From: Cephalopachus bancanus
Lineage: Eukaryota; Chordata; Mammalia; Primates; Tarsiidae
DNA length: 64,000 nt
Reading direction: 5' to 3'
Assembly (NCBI GenBank): GCA_027257055.1
Contig: JAPVLO010000570.1
Location: 1,812,001 to 1,876,000 of the forward strand
Shown: positions 35,090 to 47,023 of the stretch, one piece after another
How the letters are laid out: every line of letters begins with the position of its first letter
Numbering within the stretch: position 1 is the first letter of the stretch
Program-made: the position numbers and the translations under genes
Notes under the pieces: generated by a model
Database searches by the model: none
Seen by the model: only the letters and a program-made list of their open reading frames with translations
Told to the model about the DNA's origin: nothing

Positions 35090-35870
35090 GATTTAGTGAT
35101 GTAAGCATTTATCTAAGAAATTAGGAAAAGAACAGCAAATCCAACCTAATGAAAGTAGATTAAAAAATAATAAGGATAAAGGCAGAAATTAATTAAATAG
35201 AATATAATAGAGTAAATCCAAAAACCCAAACTTAGTTCTTTGCAAAGACTAATAAAATTGATAAATAAAATAAAACTCCTGGAAAAACAGATCAAGTAAA
35301 AAAAAATAAGACACAAATCATCAATATCAGATATGAAAAGAGGGATAGCACCAAAGTTCCCACAGATTTTTAAAAGGTAAGTGATTATTTTAACCTTATG
35401 ACAATAAATTAAAATGTTAGATAAAATAGAAAACTTCCTTGAATAACACAGCTCACCAAAACTGAAACAAAAGTAAGAAATTTAAGTAATGATTATTAAA
35501 GAAATTGAATTTGTAATTAAACACTTTCTCACAAAGAAAACTCCAGTCCCAGATGACAGTAAATTCTTCAAAACATTTAGAAGAAAAATAACACCAATGG
35601 CTCACAAACTTTTCCAGAGAATAGAAAAAGACAGACTGTTTCCCAACTCATTTTATGTGATCATAATGACACATAACAAAATCTGATATGGACTTCATAA
35701 GAAAGAAAACATAAAGGCCAATCTCTCTAATGGACATAAATGAAAAGTTCCTATAAAATATTATAAAATTGAAACCAGTGATAAAATGAATAATTATCAT
35801 GACTAAGTTGGGTTTATTCTAAGAATTCAAAGATGATATGATATCAAAAAATTATTCAGTTAATATATTA
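35090..35870 (+). mobile_element. L1M ORF2 fragment
   Basis: Old sense L1 reverse-transcriptase region. The short frame at 35489-35686 translates to a decayed match of the L1 RT start (a KTPVPDD segment standing for the KSPGPDG motif, then a FPNSFY segment). Frameshifts and stops are frequent. Confidence 0.75.
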
Positions 35871-36086
35871 AAGTTTTGGTTGCTCTAGTTTTAATGAGTA
35901 CTCTCTTTCCCTAAAATACATTGAACATTTAAAAATATCTTAATGTGAGCTTACTGAATATTGCATTTTTGATAATAATAGAAATTCACTTTTGTAAAGA
36001 AAGATCAATTTATTATCAGTTAATTAAACTGATAAAAAACAGTTAAGGAGAAATGAGAAAAGAGGGAGAAATTAGAAAAAAACCTA

Positions 36087-36400
36087 CAATAAGGACGAGT
36101 GTAGTAGCTCATGCCTGTAATCCCAGCACTTTGTGAGGCCGAGGCAAGAGAATTGCTTGATCCCAGGAGTTAGAGACCAGTCTTGGAAGCACAGCAAGAC
36201 CTCATCTCTTAAAAAAATTTTTTTACCTGGGTATAGTGGTGCCAGGCCTATAGTCCGAGGTACTCTAGAGGCTGAAGCAGAAGGATCGCCCAAATCCAGT
36301 ATTTCGAAGCTGCAGTGAGCTGTAATGGTGCCACTGTACTACAGAGTGAGACCCCCATGCGATAGAAAGAAGGAAGGAAGGAAGGAGAAAGAAAGAAGGA
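36087..36400 (+). mobile_element. Alu, old J-like dimer
   Basis: Sense dimer (GTAATCCCAGCACTTTGTGAGG ... GGTGCCACTGTACTACAGAG) whose tail has become a GAAGG/GAAAG purine tract (36364-36405). It interrupts the L1M. Confidence 0.88.
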
Positions 36401-37221
36401 AAGAGCCTATAGTAATCTCAATAGATGTATTGAGGTTAAACTTAAGATTTCACACCTGTTTATAATTTTTTTAAAAATTTAGCAAACCAGCAATAACAGA
36501 ACTTACTTACCCTGATATATAGTACATGAAATGAAACTTTATGCAAACATTCACATTTAATGGTGAAATATTGAAAGCTTTCTTCCTCAGAGTGGCAATG
36601 AAACAAGAACACTTGCTGTCATCACCTACATTCAACATTGTACTGACGGTTCTAACTAGTGAAATAAAGTAAGAGAATAAATAAAACGCTAAAAGGTGGA
36701 AGTAAAAAAAATTGGCATTATTATTTGCATATGGCACTGTTATGTATGAAGATCTAAAAACGTCTACACACATGTTAGAATAGTATGTGCATTTAGTAAG
36801 TTTGCTGGATATAAGATCAATATACAAAAATCACTCAGTATTAGAATTTGAGGAAAAAGGAGACTTTTTATAATAGCATCAAATACATAAAAACAAATCT
36901 AACAAAAGATGTGCAAGAACCCTACACAGAAAGCTATAAAATATTACTGAGAAAAATTAGAGAATTAAAATAAATGGAGGGATATGTCATGTTCATGAAA
37001 GTAAAAAACACAATAAAGATGTCAGTTAATTACAAATTGATATATTTTGATCCCCATGAAAACCCCAGCAGATTTTATGTAGAAACTAACAAGTTGATTC
37101 TAAAAAATTATATTGGATTTGCAAAAGCCCAAGAATAGTCAAAGCAACCTCAAAGATGAATAATAAAATAAAACTGCCAGCTATCATTAATATATACTGG
37201 ATAGTATGATATTGGTGCATA

Positions 37222-37751
37222 TGAGGGGGAACCCAAAACACCCCTGGAATTTATTTATAAAAATTGTGAATTTATTCTTACATGTTTACACTTCAGTCAC
37301 CTTCAAAGAAATCACCATTTGATGCAATATACTTATCTAGATGCTTTTTCCATTGCTCAAAACAGTTTTTGAGTTTATCAATTTTGATGCATTTTAGTGC
37401 TTCTGTCATTTTTTGTTTCACTTCTTCCATATCAGGAAGCCACTTCCTTTTGAGGACATTTCTCATCAGGGGAAACAAACAATATGTTGCTCTGGGAGAG
37501 ATCGGGTGAATAGGAAGGGAGGGGCACAGGGTCACAGCGTATGTTCCTAAATCACCCATCATGAAATGGGGAAATGCAGTGAAAAACATCTCCACAAAAA
37601 GAAAAAAAAAATTGCTGAGGTAAAATGCAGTCTCTCACAACAATGTTAGTTGGTACACTGATGCTGATGGTCTCCTAGAACACTTAGTGGAGGAAGACAA
37701 GGGGCCCACCCTCCAATAAATAATTCCAGTTTTTTTAGGGGTTGTCTCTCA
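37222..37751 (-). mobile_element. Internally deleted mariner-family transposon
   Basis: Terminal inverted repeats of ~35 bp are visible. The left end TGAGGGGGAACCC...CTGGAATTTATTTA pairs with the complement of the right end, TGAGAGACAACCCC...CTGGAATTATTTA. Each is bordered by TA (37220-37221 and 37752-37753), the Tc1/mariner target. The element is ~530 bp, against ~1.3 kb for autonomous mariners, so much of the transposase is missing. It is inserted within an L1M ORF2. Confidence 0.85.
37293..37595 (-). pseudogene. Mariner transposase C-terminal remnant
   Basis: A 100-codon minus-strand frame keeps the end of a mariner transposase. A segment LFPLMRNVLKRKWLPDMEEV is followed by an alpha-helical stretch with an EQWKK motif and the terminal ASNGDFFEGD. 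This matches in layout the DYFLFP...WxxxxxKCIxxxGxYFEGD ending of HSMAR2/MARNA-type transposases. The upstream half of this frame (HPISPRATYC...) is out of register with the family. The N-terminal DNA-binding and most of the catalytic part are absent, so no active enzyme is encoded. Confidence 0.8.
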
Positions 37752-37903
37752 TATACAGACAAATAGATTAATGAATTGGAATAGAAACAGACCCACACAT
37801 AAATGGTCACATGATTAATGACACAGTTGCAATGTGATGGGGGGAAGGAAAGTTTTGCTTCAATAAATGGGTCATTTGGTATCTGTATGAAAATAAGATT
37901 CTT

Positions 37904-38195
37904 GACCGGGCATGGTGGCTCATGCCTGTAATCTCAAAACTTTAGGAGGCGGAGGCGAGAGGATTACTTGAGCCCAGGGGTTCGAGACCTGTCTGAAAAA
38001 CTCGGAGAGACCTCGTCTTTACAATAAATCAAAAAATTAGCAGGGGGGGCGGTGCGTGCCTGTAGTTCCAGCTACTTAGAAGGCTGAAGCGGGAGGATTG
38101 CCTGAGCCCAGGAGATGGATGCTGTGATAGATGTGACCATGCCACTGTATTCCAGACAGTGTGCAGAGACTCCAACAACAACAACAACAAAATTC
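37904..38195 (+). mobile_element. Alu, lineage type
   Basis: Sense dimer (GACCGGGCATGGTGGCTCATGCC ... CTTTACAATAAATCAAAAAATTAG ... AGAGACTCCAACAACAAC) with a (CAA)n tail. It is inserted in L1M. Confidence 0.9.
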
Positions 38196-38667
38196 TCATT
38201 TACACCACAAAAAGAAACTAATTCTTAATGGATTGAAAATCTAAATGTGTTTGAAAGGTGAAATAATAAAACTTGTAGAATCTAACATGGGAAAATAGCT
38301 TCATGACCACTTGGAATAGGCATAGACTTCTTAAGCAGAAACAAAAAGCACAAAAAAAAAAAAAAGAAAAAATAGTAAATTAGACTTCATCAAAATTAAG
38401 AGAACTGTTCTTCAAGAACTCTAAATGCTGACATTTGGGAATCCGCTTGTCCTACTGCTCATTCAGCCCACATCGAAAAGGGTCTAACGCCATACTGATG
38501 AACACCAAATTGATAAGAGATGTCATGAAGCTTCTGGAGAAAGCTAAAATGAATGTGCAAGAGTAGTCTAGTTACAAGTGAACTAATGTATGTCCTTCAC
38601 CACCATAAGCTCAGTTGGTCACACTTCTATCTACTTTCCATCTTATCACTCTAAATATAATAATTAA

Positions 38668-38902
38668 TTTTTTTTTTTTTTTTAAGTTGGAGCCTCACTC
38701 TATCACTCAGGCTGGCATGCAGTTACACAACCATGGCTCACTGCAACCTCAATCTTCTGGGCTCAGAGTAGCTGGGACTAAAGGCAGTGCACCACCACGG
38801 CCCGCTGTGTTGCCTAGCCTGGTCTTCAACACCTGAGCTCAAGCAATCTTCCTGTTTCGGCCTCTACCAAAGGATTACAGGCTTAAGCCACTGTGTCAGG
38901 CA
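38668..38902 (-). mobile_element. Alu, lineage type, internally deleted
   Basis: Reverse Alu with poly-T then AAGTTGGAGCCTCACTC. About 50 bp are missing in the arms, for example between GGGCTCAG and AGTAGCTGGG. The likely duplication AATAATTA lies on both sides. Confidence 0.88.
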
Positions 38903-39721
38903 ATAATTACAATTTTTGTTAGATTTTCTTCTGTTTCTAGCTTCGTGTTTGTTTTCTCCCTTTTTGTATTTGTTTTGGTCTATGTCACAACAAAGGCTTT
39001 AAAAAACGTTCCCTTACTGTTACTCTAATGGGGTCTCAGGAGAGAGAGTGGATAAATGTATGTGTTTATTCTACCATGGTCAACCTGTAATCTTCAGGTG
39101 ATTTGGGGGTACACTAAACTTTGAGAACACTAGACTGTACACATCAATGTGATATTAATCAACAAGAGAGCATATGAGACTGATTCTCTTTTATATCATA
39201 TTTTGAATTCCCAGTATTTATGTCTTGTGCTCTGATGATTTTTTTATAGTATCTTGTTCTTGGTTTACAGCTGCAACATCTCCCATCTGTGTAAGCATAT
39301 TACTTATTTATTTTCAAAGTTTTATTTTGTTAGCCGTGGCTTCACTCCCCCCTGCCAAGTTTTCTGTGTTTATTTTGGCTTCTGTTTTTTATACCAGAGG
39401 CCTTTGTCAAATATATGATGATATTTGGCTTCCCATGCATGTTAAAAATGAGACGCCACAAAGTTATCAGGACTCACAAATGCCTTCTCTGCAGCACCGA
39501 GAAAGTGACTGGAGTATGTGGTCTACACAAACGAGGGTGTAAATCAGGAAAAGGGAAGATTAATGTAATAGGGGATCCAATATAGGATGATGGCAAAAGG
39601 AATATTCAGAACAGCAGACAACAACAGGCCTGGAGAGAAACTAGTCCAAAGTAGAGCAGTAAGGAGGGAAGACTTCTGGAAAAGTGGGAATTGAGAAATT
39701 ATCTGATGTGTTTGCTCATGT
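38903..39721. other. No feature recognised
   Basis: Mixed AT-rich DNA with a 105-codon plus-strand frame (39225-39542) that shows no recognised domain or splice context. I see nothing to support a gene. Confidence 0.35.
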
Positions 39722-39736
39722 AGAAAATAGTATTGA

Positions 39737-40033
39737 GCCGGGCTCGGTGGCTCAGCCTGTAATCCCGTGCCTTTGGGAGGCTGAGGTGAGTGAATTGCCT
39801 GAGCCCGCAGGTTCGAGACCCACCTGGGCAGCGAGACCTCATATCTACAATAAATAAAAAAAAAATCAGCTGGGCATGGTAGCGCATGCCTGTAATTCCG
39901 GCTACTGGGAAGGCTGAGGTGGAAGGATCGCCGGAGCCCAGCAGGTCGAGGCTGCGGTGGCCGGGAGCGGCCACTGCACTCCAGTCTGGGCGACAGAGTG
40001 AGACTCCAACTCAAAAAAAAAAAAAAAAAAGAA
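39737..40033 (+). mobile_element. Alu, young lineage-specific type (reference copy)
   Basis: Sense dimer GCCGGGCTCGGTGGCTCAGCC ... CTACAATAAATAAAAAAAAAATCAGCTGGGC ... GCGACAGAGTGAGACTCCAACTC plus poly(A). It has a perfect 15-bp duplication AGAAAATAGTATTGA (39722-39736 and 40034-40048). It is a good example of the subfamily and spells the right-arm palindrome around 39957-39972. Confidence 0.97.
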
Positions 40034-40048
40034 AGAAAATAGTATTGA

Positions 40049-40515
40049 AACAATTATGGAGTGTTTGGGTACAATTAGCAATTGATACACAAAAAGCTAA
40101 GCATATAGAAAATTGGCACAATTATGAATACTTAAAAAAAACAAGAAATTGGAGAGAAAGGAAAAGTAGTTACAGTATACTAATTGGCTTAGTTATGTAT
40201 AAAATGTATATGGTCATACCAATGAGAACCCGGAGTGTTGATTTTCCCTGAATTATGATATAACTATATTGAGAGCGTTGAAAGGAGAAAGTGTAGGAAT
40301 GGAGGTATAAGAAACCTAAGTTCTTATCTACTATGTTAGGAAGTCAAAAGATATTATTTAAAAGTGATTAATCAGGAAATAGTAATATAAGTACATTATT
40401 TAAAAACATACAAGTAGATGCCAGTAGAGATAACCAAAACATTTGAAAGTTGTTTCCTTTGAGGAGCAAGTTTGGGGATTTAGGAATGGATTGGCCAAGA
40501 GAGATGTTGTTGTTA
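40049..40515. other. No feature recognised
   Basis: AT-rich DNA between two Alus. Confidence 0.4.
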
Positions 40516-40519
40516 TTAT

Positions 40520-40826
40520 TATTATATTGTTAATTTAATTTTTTTTGAGACAAGATCTATCTTGTCTCTATCACCCAGGCTGAAGTACAGTGGCAGCATC
40601 ATAGCTCACTGCAACCTCAAACTCCTGGGCTAGAGGAATCCTCCTGTCTCAGCATCCTGAATAGTTGGGTCTACAGGAGTGCGCCACCATGCACAACTAA
40701 TTTTTTTTCCGGATACGGGGCCTTACTATGTTTCCAAGGATGGTCTTGAACTTCTGACCTTAAGTGATCCTCCCGTCTTGGTCTCCCAAAGTGTTGGGAT
40801 TACAGTGTGAGCCACAGCACTTAGCA
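40520..40826 (-). mobile_element. Alu, old J-like dimer
   Basis: Reverse dimer with the older end TTTTGAGACAAGATC and both arms recognisable (GGCTGAAGTACAGTGGCAGC; AAAGTGTTGGGATTACAG). It lacks the lineage-type end. Confidence 0.9.
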
Positions 40827-40924
40827 AGAACTATTTTTTGTTGAATGTCTTTTTAGCATTATTTGACTTTCTATACTACATTCACTTTCTACTTTAAAAA
40901 ATTAAAAAAGTTTACTTAGAAACT

Positions 40925-41030
40925 TTATTAAAATGCAGATTCCTGAGCTCATCTTGGGAGATTTGTATTTATTAAGTACAGGAAAAGTAATCTGCATTTA
41001 AATAAACATCTGAAATTTGAGAAACAAAGC
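40925..41030 (+). mobile_element. MER5A-like fragment
   Basis: TTAAAATGCAGATTCCTGAGCTCATC ... GTAATCTGCATTTAAATAAACATC ... AAATTTGAGAAAC follows the order of the short hAT element MER5A. Confidence 0.55.
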
Positions 41031-42903
41031 AATGTATCTCTTTTTGTACTTACTCCAAATGAAATCTTTTCAAAGGCACTTTTGGGGTTTTAAATTTTCC
41101 TTCGAATTTTACTGTTCTTATCTATTCCTTGGCTTCAGCTTTCCTAACAACGTATAAATAGTTGTATGTACCATTTAAAAATATTTGTTCTTGAGTATGT
41201 TTATTTTTCCAAATTTTGTGCCTCCTTTTATAATTTAAGCTTATTTGAGAACTCCTTATAACATCATACCATCTTCAGATTATTCTCCCTTTTTTTTTAC
41301 TTGAGGAATATTTTTAGTTATACAGTGAGAATTTCATTTTTGACAACTTTCCACTTCTTAACACAGTTTCTCTATTAGGGTCTCAATCCACAGATTCATA
41401 ACAACATTTTCTTTGAAATTAATTTCCTCAGGTTAGTTAATCAGAGACACTTGATTTTAAATTTATTGTCTTTGTCTTAAATTTTAGTATTGCCTCTCAG
41501 TCTCATTCTCACCTTATGATTCCACAGGACACAATAATATAGGGTTTTACTTCTTATCCGGGATGCTACAACAAAATCTTCCACTCCAGAGTTTATACGT
41601 GGGAGGTTTCTCTCTGATGGATTATTGTAGCCTGACCCCTGACCTACATGCTGATTTCAAATGAGAAATGCTGAAAGAATTCAAAACACTTTAAATTGGA
41701 AGAAAACTATCTAGTTCAAAATTAAAGAAACTTTCCTGAATATTTAGATAAATAATATTTTATTTAATGAGGAGTCTTTACATTTCTACTAAAAAATTCT
41801 CACTGACAATTGTAGGACACCCAAAAAGAAGTTTCACGTCTATCTAACTAAGAGAAATGTTACTTCTGATGATTCCACTTGCAATATTAATATCTTATTT
41901 GGTTAGTAAATTTTACTCTTTTCATAAATTGAAGATTCCCATAATACATAAAAAGTAGTGAACACACAAGAAATCAAGGTGAGAAAATGTACTTCTGATG
42001 TTTGGTGTATCTTTGTTTAAATTTAACCAACTTGATCACTTTTTAATGCTCCATTTATTTTCACATTAAACATAAAAATGTTTTTATTTTCCTAATGTTG
42101 GAACAATTACATAATTTCTGTCATATTATTTACATACATTAAAGCAGTGTTATATAGTATGCATATAACTATTCATTAACTATTCCTCAACTTAAATACC
42201 ACTTCTGGGATAAAATCATGAATAAGAAAACAAAGAAAGATGATCAGGAACAAAGAATATTTTATACTGCTTTGAATATTTTCAGTGGTACAAACAGATT
42301 GCCTTTTAATGAAGAAAATAAAATTTCATAATTATCAAGTAACAACATAATTGAATAAACATTATATATATATTTAATTAGAAAACATTTAAAACATACT
42401 CTGATTATAAACTAAATGTTCTAACCAAATATTATGTAACTATTTCTAAGGCATCAGCTGAATTTAATCCTTACCTTCCTATGATTCAGTTATATCACTG
42501 TGGCATTTCTTGAATTCAAGTCTGATATTAAATTAGGAAAGATCTAAGCTTTAGAAATCTACTGCCACTTTTGTTTTCCTCTCTAGCCCAGATGGAGAAA
42601 CCATTATATCACGTAAATTTTGACGTGACCTCTAAAACTTTTTACAAGACATAGATTAATGATACTTGATTCCAGTGACTCTGAGAAATGAAAAGTGGTT
42701 GCTAACCTAGAGACCCAGAACCTATCCATTCATATTTAAGAGTTTTCCTTACTAGCAGAGACAAAAGAACTGGCTTAAGCACTCCAGCAGTTTTTCAACT
42801 GGATGAAGTGCCTAAATTGCCCATTTGGAGTGTTCAATATTCATGATAGATATTTTTATCCTGTTTTTGAGGGAAAAGTAAACTAATTCAAAACATTATA
42901 TAT
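41031..42903. other. 1.9 kb with no recognised repeat or gene
   Basis: AT-rich single-copy-looking DNA that ends at the target duplication of the full-length L1. Confidence 0.4.
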
Positions 42904-42919
42904 AATTCTTTGTATTTTT

Positions 42920-43115
42920 TTATAATCAATACTTTTTATTATGATATTGTGGGGTACAGTTAAGGGTTAGGTATGCAAATATGTTTTGTTCAGACACCCT
43001 TGTTGATAAGAGGTGTTTCCCGGTCCCCAAACAGATATTTACTACCAGTAATCCCATCTCCCTCCTCCCCCCCATAATTTCCCACTACTGTCAGTCATTT
43101 TCTTATAGGATTACA
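42920..43115 (-). other. L1 3' UTR with G-rich tract
   Basis: On the minus strand a G-rich run (plus-strand CATCTCCCTCCTCCCCCCCAT, 43052-43074) lies in the 3' UTR. Such a polypurine, quadruplex-prone tract is conserved in position in mammalian L1s. It is followed by GTTTGGGGACCGGGAAACACC and the terminal TATAATCAAT-type sequence. Confidence 0.8.
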
Positions 43116-43119
43116 TTGG

Positions 43120-46100
43120 ATGTTCAAGGTCCACTATGAGTGAGAACATGTGATACTTAGATATTTGTTTCTGTGAGAGTTCACTCAGTATTATAGACTC
43201 TAGTTCCATCCAGGTTGCTGCAAAATTCATGATTTTGTCCTTTTTTATGGCTGTGTAGTATTCCATGGTGTATATGCACCACTTTTTTTAATCCAGTCCT
43301 CTTTTGATGGACAGCATGGTTGCTTCCAGGTTCTTGCTATTGTGAACAATCCTGCAATAAACATACGTGTGCAGGTATCTTTTTCATATAGTAATTTGAG
43401 TTCTTCAGGATATATTCCCAGTAGGGAGATTGCGGGGTCATATGGGGGGTTGATATTTAGAGCTTTTAGGAATCGCCACACTGCTTTCCACAGAGGTTGC
43501 GCTAGTTTACACTACAACCAACAGTGTAGACATGTTCCCTTTTCACCACACCCTCTCCAGCAGCTGTTATTTTTTGAGTTGTTGTTAATTGCAATTCTGA
43601 CTGGAGTTAGGTGGTATCTCAGTGTGGTTTTGATTTCCATCTCCCTGATGATTACTAAGGTTGAACATTTCTTCATGTGTCTGTTGGCTGCTTGGATGTC
43701 TTCCTTTGTGAAGTGTCTGTTCATATCTTTTGCCCATTTTATAATGGGGTTGTTTGTTTTTTTCTTTTCAGCAAGATTGAGTTCCTTGTAGATCCAAGAT
43801 ATTAAGCCTTTGTCAGACCTGGAGTTGGCAAATACTTTTTCCCAGTCTGTAGGCTGTCTCCCTGCTCTCTTAATGGTTTCTTTGGCTTTGCAGAAGCTTG
43901 TCAGTTTAATAAGGTCCCACTTGTCTATCTTCTCTCTCATGACCTGTGGGTTTTAGGTTTTGTTCAGGAATTGGATGCCAGTTCTGATTTACATAGGGTA
44001 TGTCCTTCATTTTCTAAGGGTCTTATGGTTTGAGGTTTTGCATTTAGGTCTCTGATCCATTTAGAGTTAATTTTTGTGTATGGTGATAGATAGGGGTCCT
44101 GTTTCAATCTTCTGCATGTGGTCAGCCAGTTTTCCCCACACCATTTGCTGAATAGGTTCCCCTCTCCCCAGTGGTAAGTGATGGGGGCTTTGTCGAAGAT
44201 GAGTTGGTTGAGAAATTGAGGTTTTGCTTCTGGAATCTCAATTCTATTCCATTGATCTATATGCCTGTTCCTATACCAATACCAAGCTGTTTTGATGATC
44301 GTAGCTTTATAGTAAAGTTTGAAGTCTGGTAATGTGATACCACCTGCTTTGTTTTTTTTTTTTGCTGAGGATTGTTCTGGCTATTCTTGGTCGTTTGTGT
44401 TTTCATATGAATTCCTGTGTTGTTTTTTCTAGGTCTGAGAAGGATGTTGCTGGTAATTTGATGGGTATTGCATTAAATCTGTAGATTGCCTTAGGTAAGA
44501 TGAACATCTTCACAATGTTGATTCTTCCAATCCATGAGCATGGGATATTTTTCCACTTGTTTGTGTCATCTTTGGTTTCTTTGAGCAGAGTTTTGTAGTT
44601 TTCATTGTAAAGGTCATTCACATTTTTGGTTAGGAAGATGCCAAGGTATTTCATTTTTTTTTGTGGCTATTGTGAATGGAATTGTGCTTTTTATTTTGGT
44701 TTCTGTTTGTTTATTATTGGTGTAAAGAAATGCGATTGTCTTTTGCACACTTATTTTATATCCTGAGACTTTGCCAAAGTCCTTTATCAGTGTAAGGAGG
44801 TTTTTGACAGATTCTCGGGTTTTCAAGGTACATGATCATGACATCTGCAAAGAGAGATAGCTTGACTTCCTCTTTTCCTATTTGAATACCCCTGAATGCC
44901 TTCTCTTCTCTGATTGCTGTAGCCAGGACTTCCAATACTATATTAAACAGGAGGGGTGAGAGTGGGCATCCTTGTCTTATTCCAGTTTTCAGGGGAAATG
45001 ATTCCAGTTTTTGTCCTTTTAGGAGTATGCTGGCTGTGGGTTTCTTGTAGATGGCTTTTAATATTTTGAGGTATGTTCCCCGAATAATTAGCTGTTAGAG
45101 GGTTTTTATCAAGAAGGGGTGCTGGATTTTATAAAAAACTTTTTCTGCATCTAATGATATAATCATGTGGTTTTTGTTTTGACATCTGTTGACGTATTTT
45201 ATTACATTTATGGTTTTACAAATGTTGAACCAGCCTTGCATCCCAGGGATGAAGCCTGCTTGGTCATGATGGATGATTTTTGAGATGTGTTGTTGAATCC
45301 AGTTTGCTAGGATCTTGCTGAGAATTTTGGCATCTATGTTCATCAAAGATATTGGCCTGTAGTTCTCTTTCTTTGTTGGGTCTTAACATGGCTTGGGTAT
45401 CAATGTGATGATATTTTCGTAAAATGATTTTGGGAGAGTTCCATCTTTCTCAATCACCTGGAATACCTTCGGTAGGATTGGTATCAGCTTCTCCTTAAAT
45501 GTCTTGTAGAATTCTGCTGGAAAGCCATCTGGACCAGGGCTTTTTTTTGTAGGTAGTTTTCTTATTACGTAGTTGATTTCCTTGATTGTTATTGGTCTAT
45601 TTAGGGTCTCAATTTCTTCTTGTTTCAACCTAGGCAGGTTGTGTGATGTCAGAAAGTCCTCCATTTCCTTAAGGTTTTCAAGTTTGTTTCCATACACATG
45701 TACGTAGTAGTCTCTAATGATCTTTTGTATTTCTTAGGATCAGATGTGACTTCATCTTTTCTGTTTCTGATTGTGCTTATTTGGGTTTTCTCTCTCTTTT
45801 TGTTGGTCAATCTAGCTAGGGAACCAACAATCTTGTTTATCCTTTCGAAGAACCAGCTTTTTGTTTCATTGACTTTTGGTATTATCTTTTTGTTTTCTAT
45901 GTCCTGGATTTGGGCTTTTATTTTGGTGATCTGGATTCTTCTGCTGAAATTAGGGTTTTTGTGGTCTTGCTTTTCCAGCTTCTTTAGGTGGCTTGTTAGG
46001 CTGTTAATTTGTGTTCCTTCCATTTTCTTCATGTGTGTTTGTAGGGTTATAAATTTCCCTCTTACTACATCTTTCATGGCATCCCAGAGATTTTGATAAG

Positions 46101-46975
46101 ATATTTCTTCATTTTCATTTGTTTCCAGGTATCTTTTGATGTCTGTTTTGATTTCATCATTGACCCAGGAGTTGTTTAGCATCATGGTGTTTAGTGTCCA
46201 TGTCTTTGTGGGGTTTGGGGGGGCCTTGTTGTTGTTAATGTTTATTTTTATTCCACTGTGGTTCGGGAAGTTGCATGGTAAAATTTTGGTCCTTTAAAAT
46301 TTGCTTATGCTTGTTTTATGGCCAAGTATGTGGTCGCTCTTAGAATATGTTCCATGCGGTGATGAGTAGAATGTGTATTTTGTGGTCTTTGGATGGAGTA
46401 TTCTGTAGGTATCGATTAAGTCCATTTGGTGAAGAGTCACATTGGTGTTCAGGATCTCATTGCTGATATTTTGTCCTGATGATCAGTCTAGGGTTGTGTG
46501 TGGGGTGTTAAAATCCCGAGTTATGATGGTGTTAGAGTCAATATCTTTCTTTTAGTTTTCCTAGAAGTTGTTTTATGAAAGTTGGCACACCTATGTTGTG
46601 CATGTATGTTTATGATAGATATTTCTTGTTGATGGAGTGAACCCTTTATCATTACGTAGTGGCCCTCTGTATCTTTTTAAGTTTTGATAGCTTAAATGGC
46701 ATTTTGTCTGAAATTAGGATTGCAACTCCTCCTTTCTTTTGTGTTCCATTTGGCTGAAAATTTGTTTCCCATCCTCTTTCTTTGAGTCTTTGTATGTCCT
46801 TTCTAGTGAGATGGTTCTCTTGAAGGCAGTATATTGTTGCCTGGTGATATTTTATCCATTTTGCCATTCTATGTCTTTTCAGTGATGCGTTTAGTCCATT
46901 CACATTCAGGCTAATTATTGAAATGTGAGAGTTCATCCCTATCATAGAGTTCTTATAGAGTTGTTGTTCTTCCAC
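43120..46975 (-). pseudogene. L1 ORF2 (endonuclease / reverse transcriptase), broken
   Basis: ORF2 normally encodes a ~1275-residue protein with apurinic endonuclease, reverse transcriptase and cysteine-rich domains, used for target-primed retrotransposition. Here ~3.85 kb keeps this layout in pieces. The endonuclease start (46975-46652) has LNVNGLN and CLQENHL. The RT N-part (45697-45383) has [13 protein letters not shown]. The RT core (45346-45095) has [12 protein letters not shown] and [10 protein letters not shown]. The thumb region (44654-44403) has [15 protein letters not shown], and the C-terminal region (43940-43512) has [15 protein letters not shown]. The catalytic FADD motif reads FADV (codon at 44840-44842). 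Several frameshifts and stops separate the pieces. The end is approximate. Confidence 0.93.
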
Positions 46976-47023
46976 TTGGTTTTTTTGTCTTTCTTTTGAT
47001 TTTCGGGTTGGTTCGTGTGTATT

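Larger units (their letters stand above)
36401..38425 (+). mobile_element. L1M ORF2, split by a mariner and an Alu
   Basis: Sense old-L1 sequence continues in order: RT and downstream region (AACCCTACACAGAAAGCTATAAAATATTACTG; TTGGATTTGCAAAAGCCCAAGAATAG), then a mariner at 37222-37751, then CAGACAAATAGATTAATGAATTGGAATAG, then an Alu at 37904, then ATTCTTAATGGATTGAAAATC up to about 38425. Both secondary insertions can be removed to give continuous L1M. Confidence 0.82.

Noticed and set aside
36507..36827. 106-codon minus-strand frame
   Set aside because: Antisense of old L1M ORF2.
39225..39542. 105-codon plus-strand frame
   Set aside because: No domain, no flanking splice signals, and no support beyond length.
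39544..40053. 169-codon minus-strand frame
   Set aside because: Most of it is Alu sequence read in antisense, a common source of false ORFs (ending in adjoining unique DNA).
45698..46096. 132-codon hydrophobic plus-strand frame
   Set aside because: Antisense shadow of L1 ORF2. The hydrophobicity follows from the complementary A-rich coding strand.
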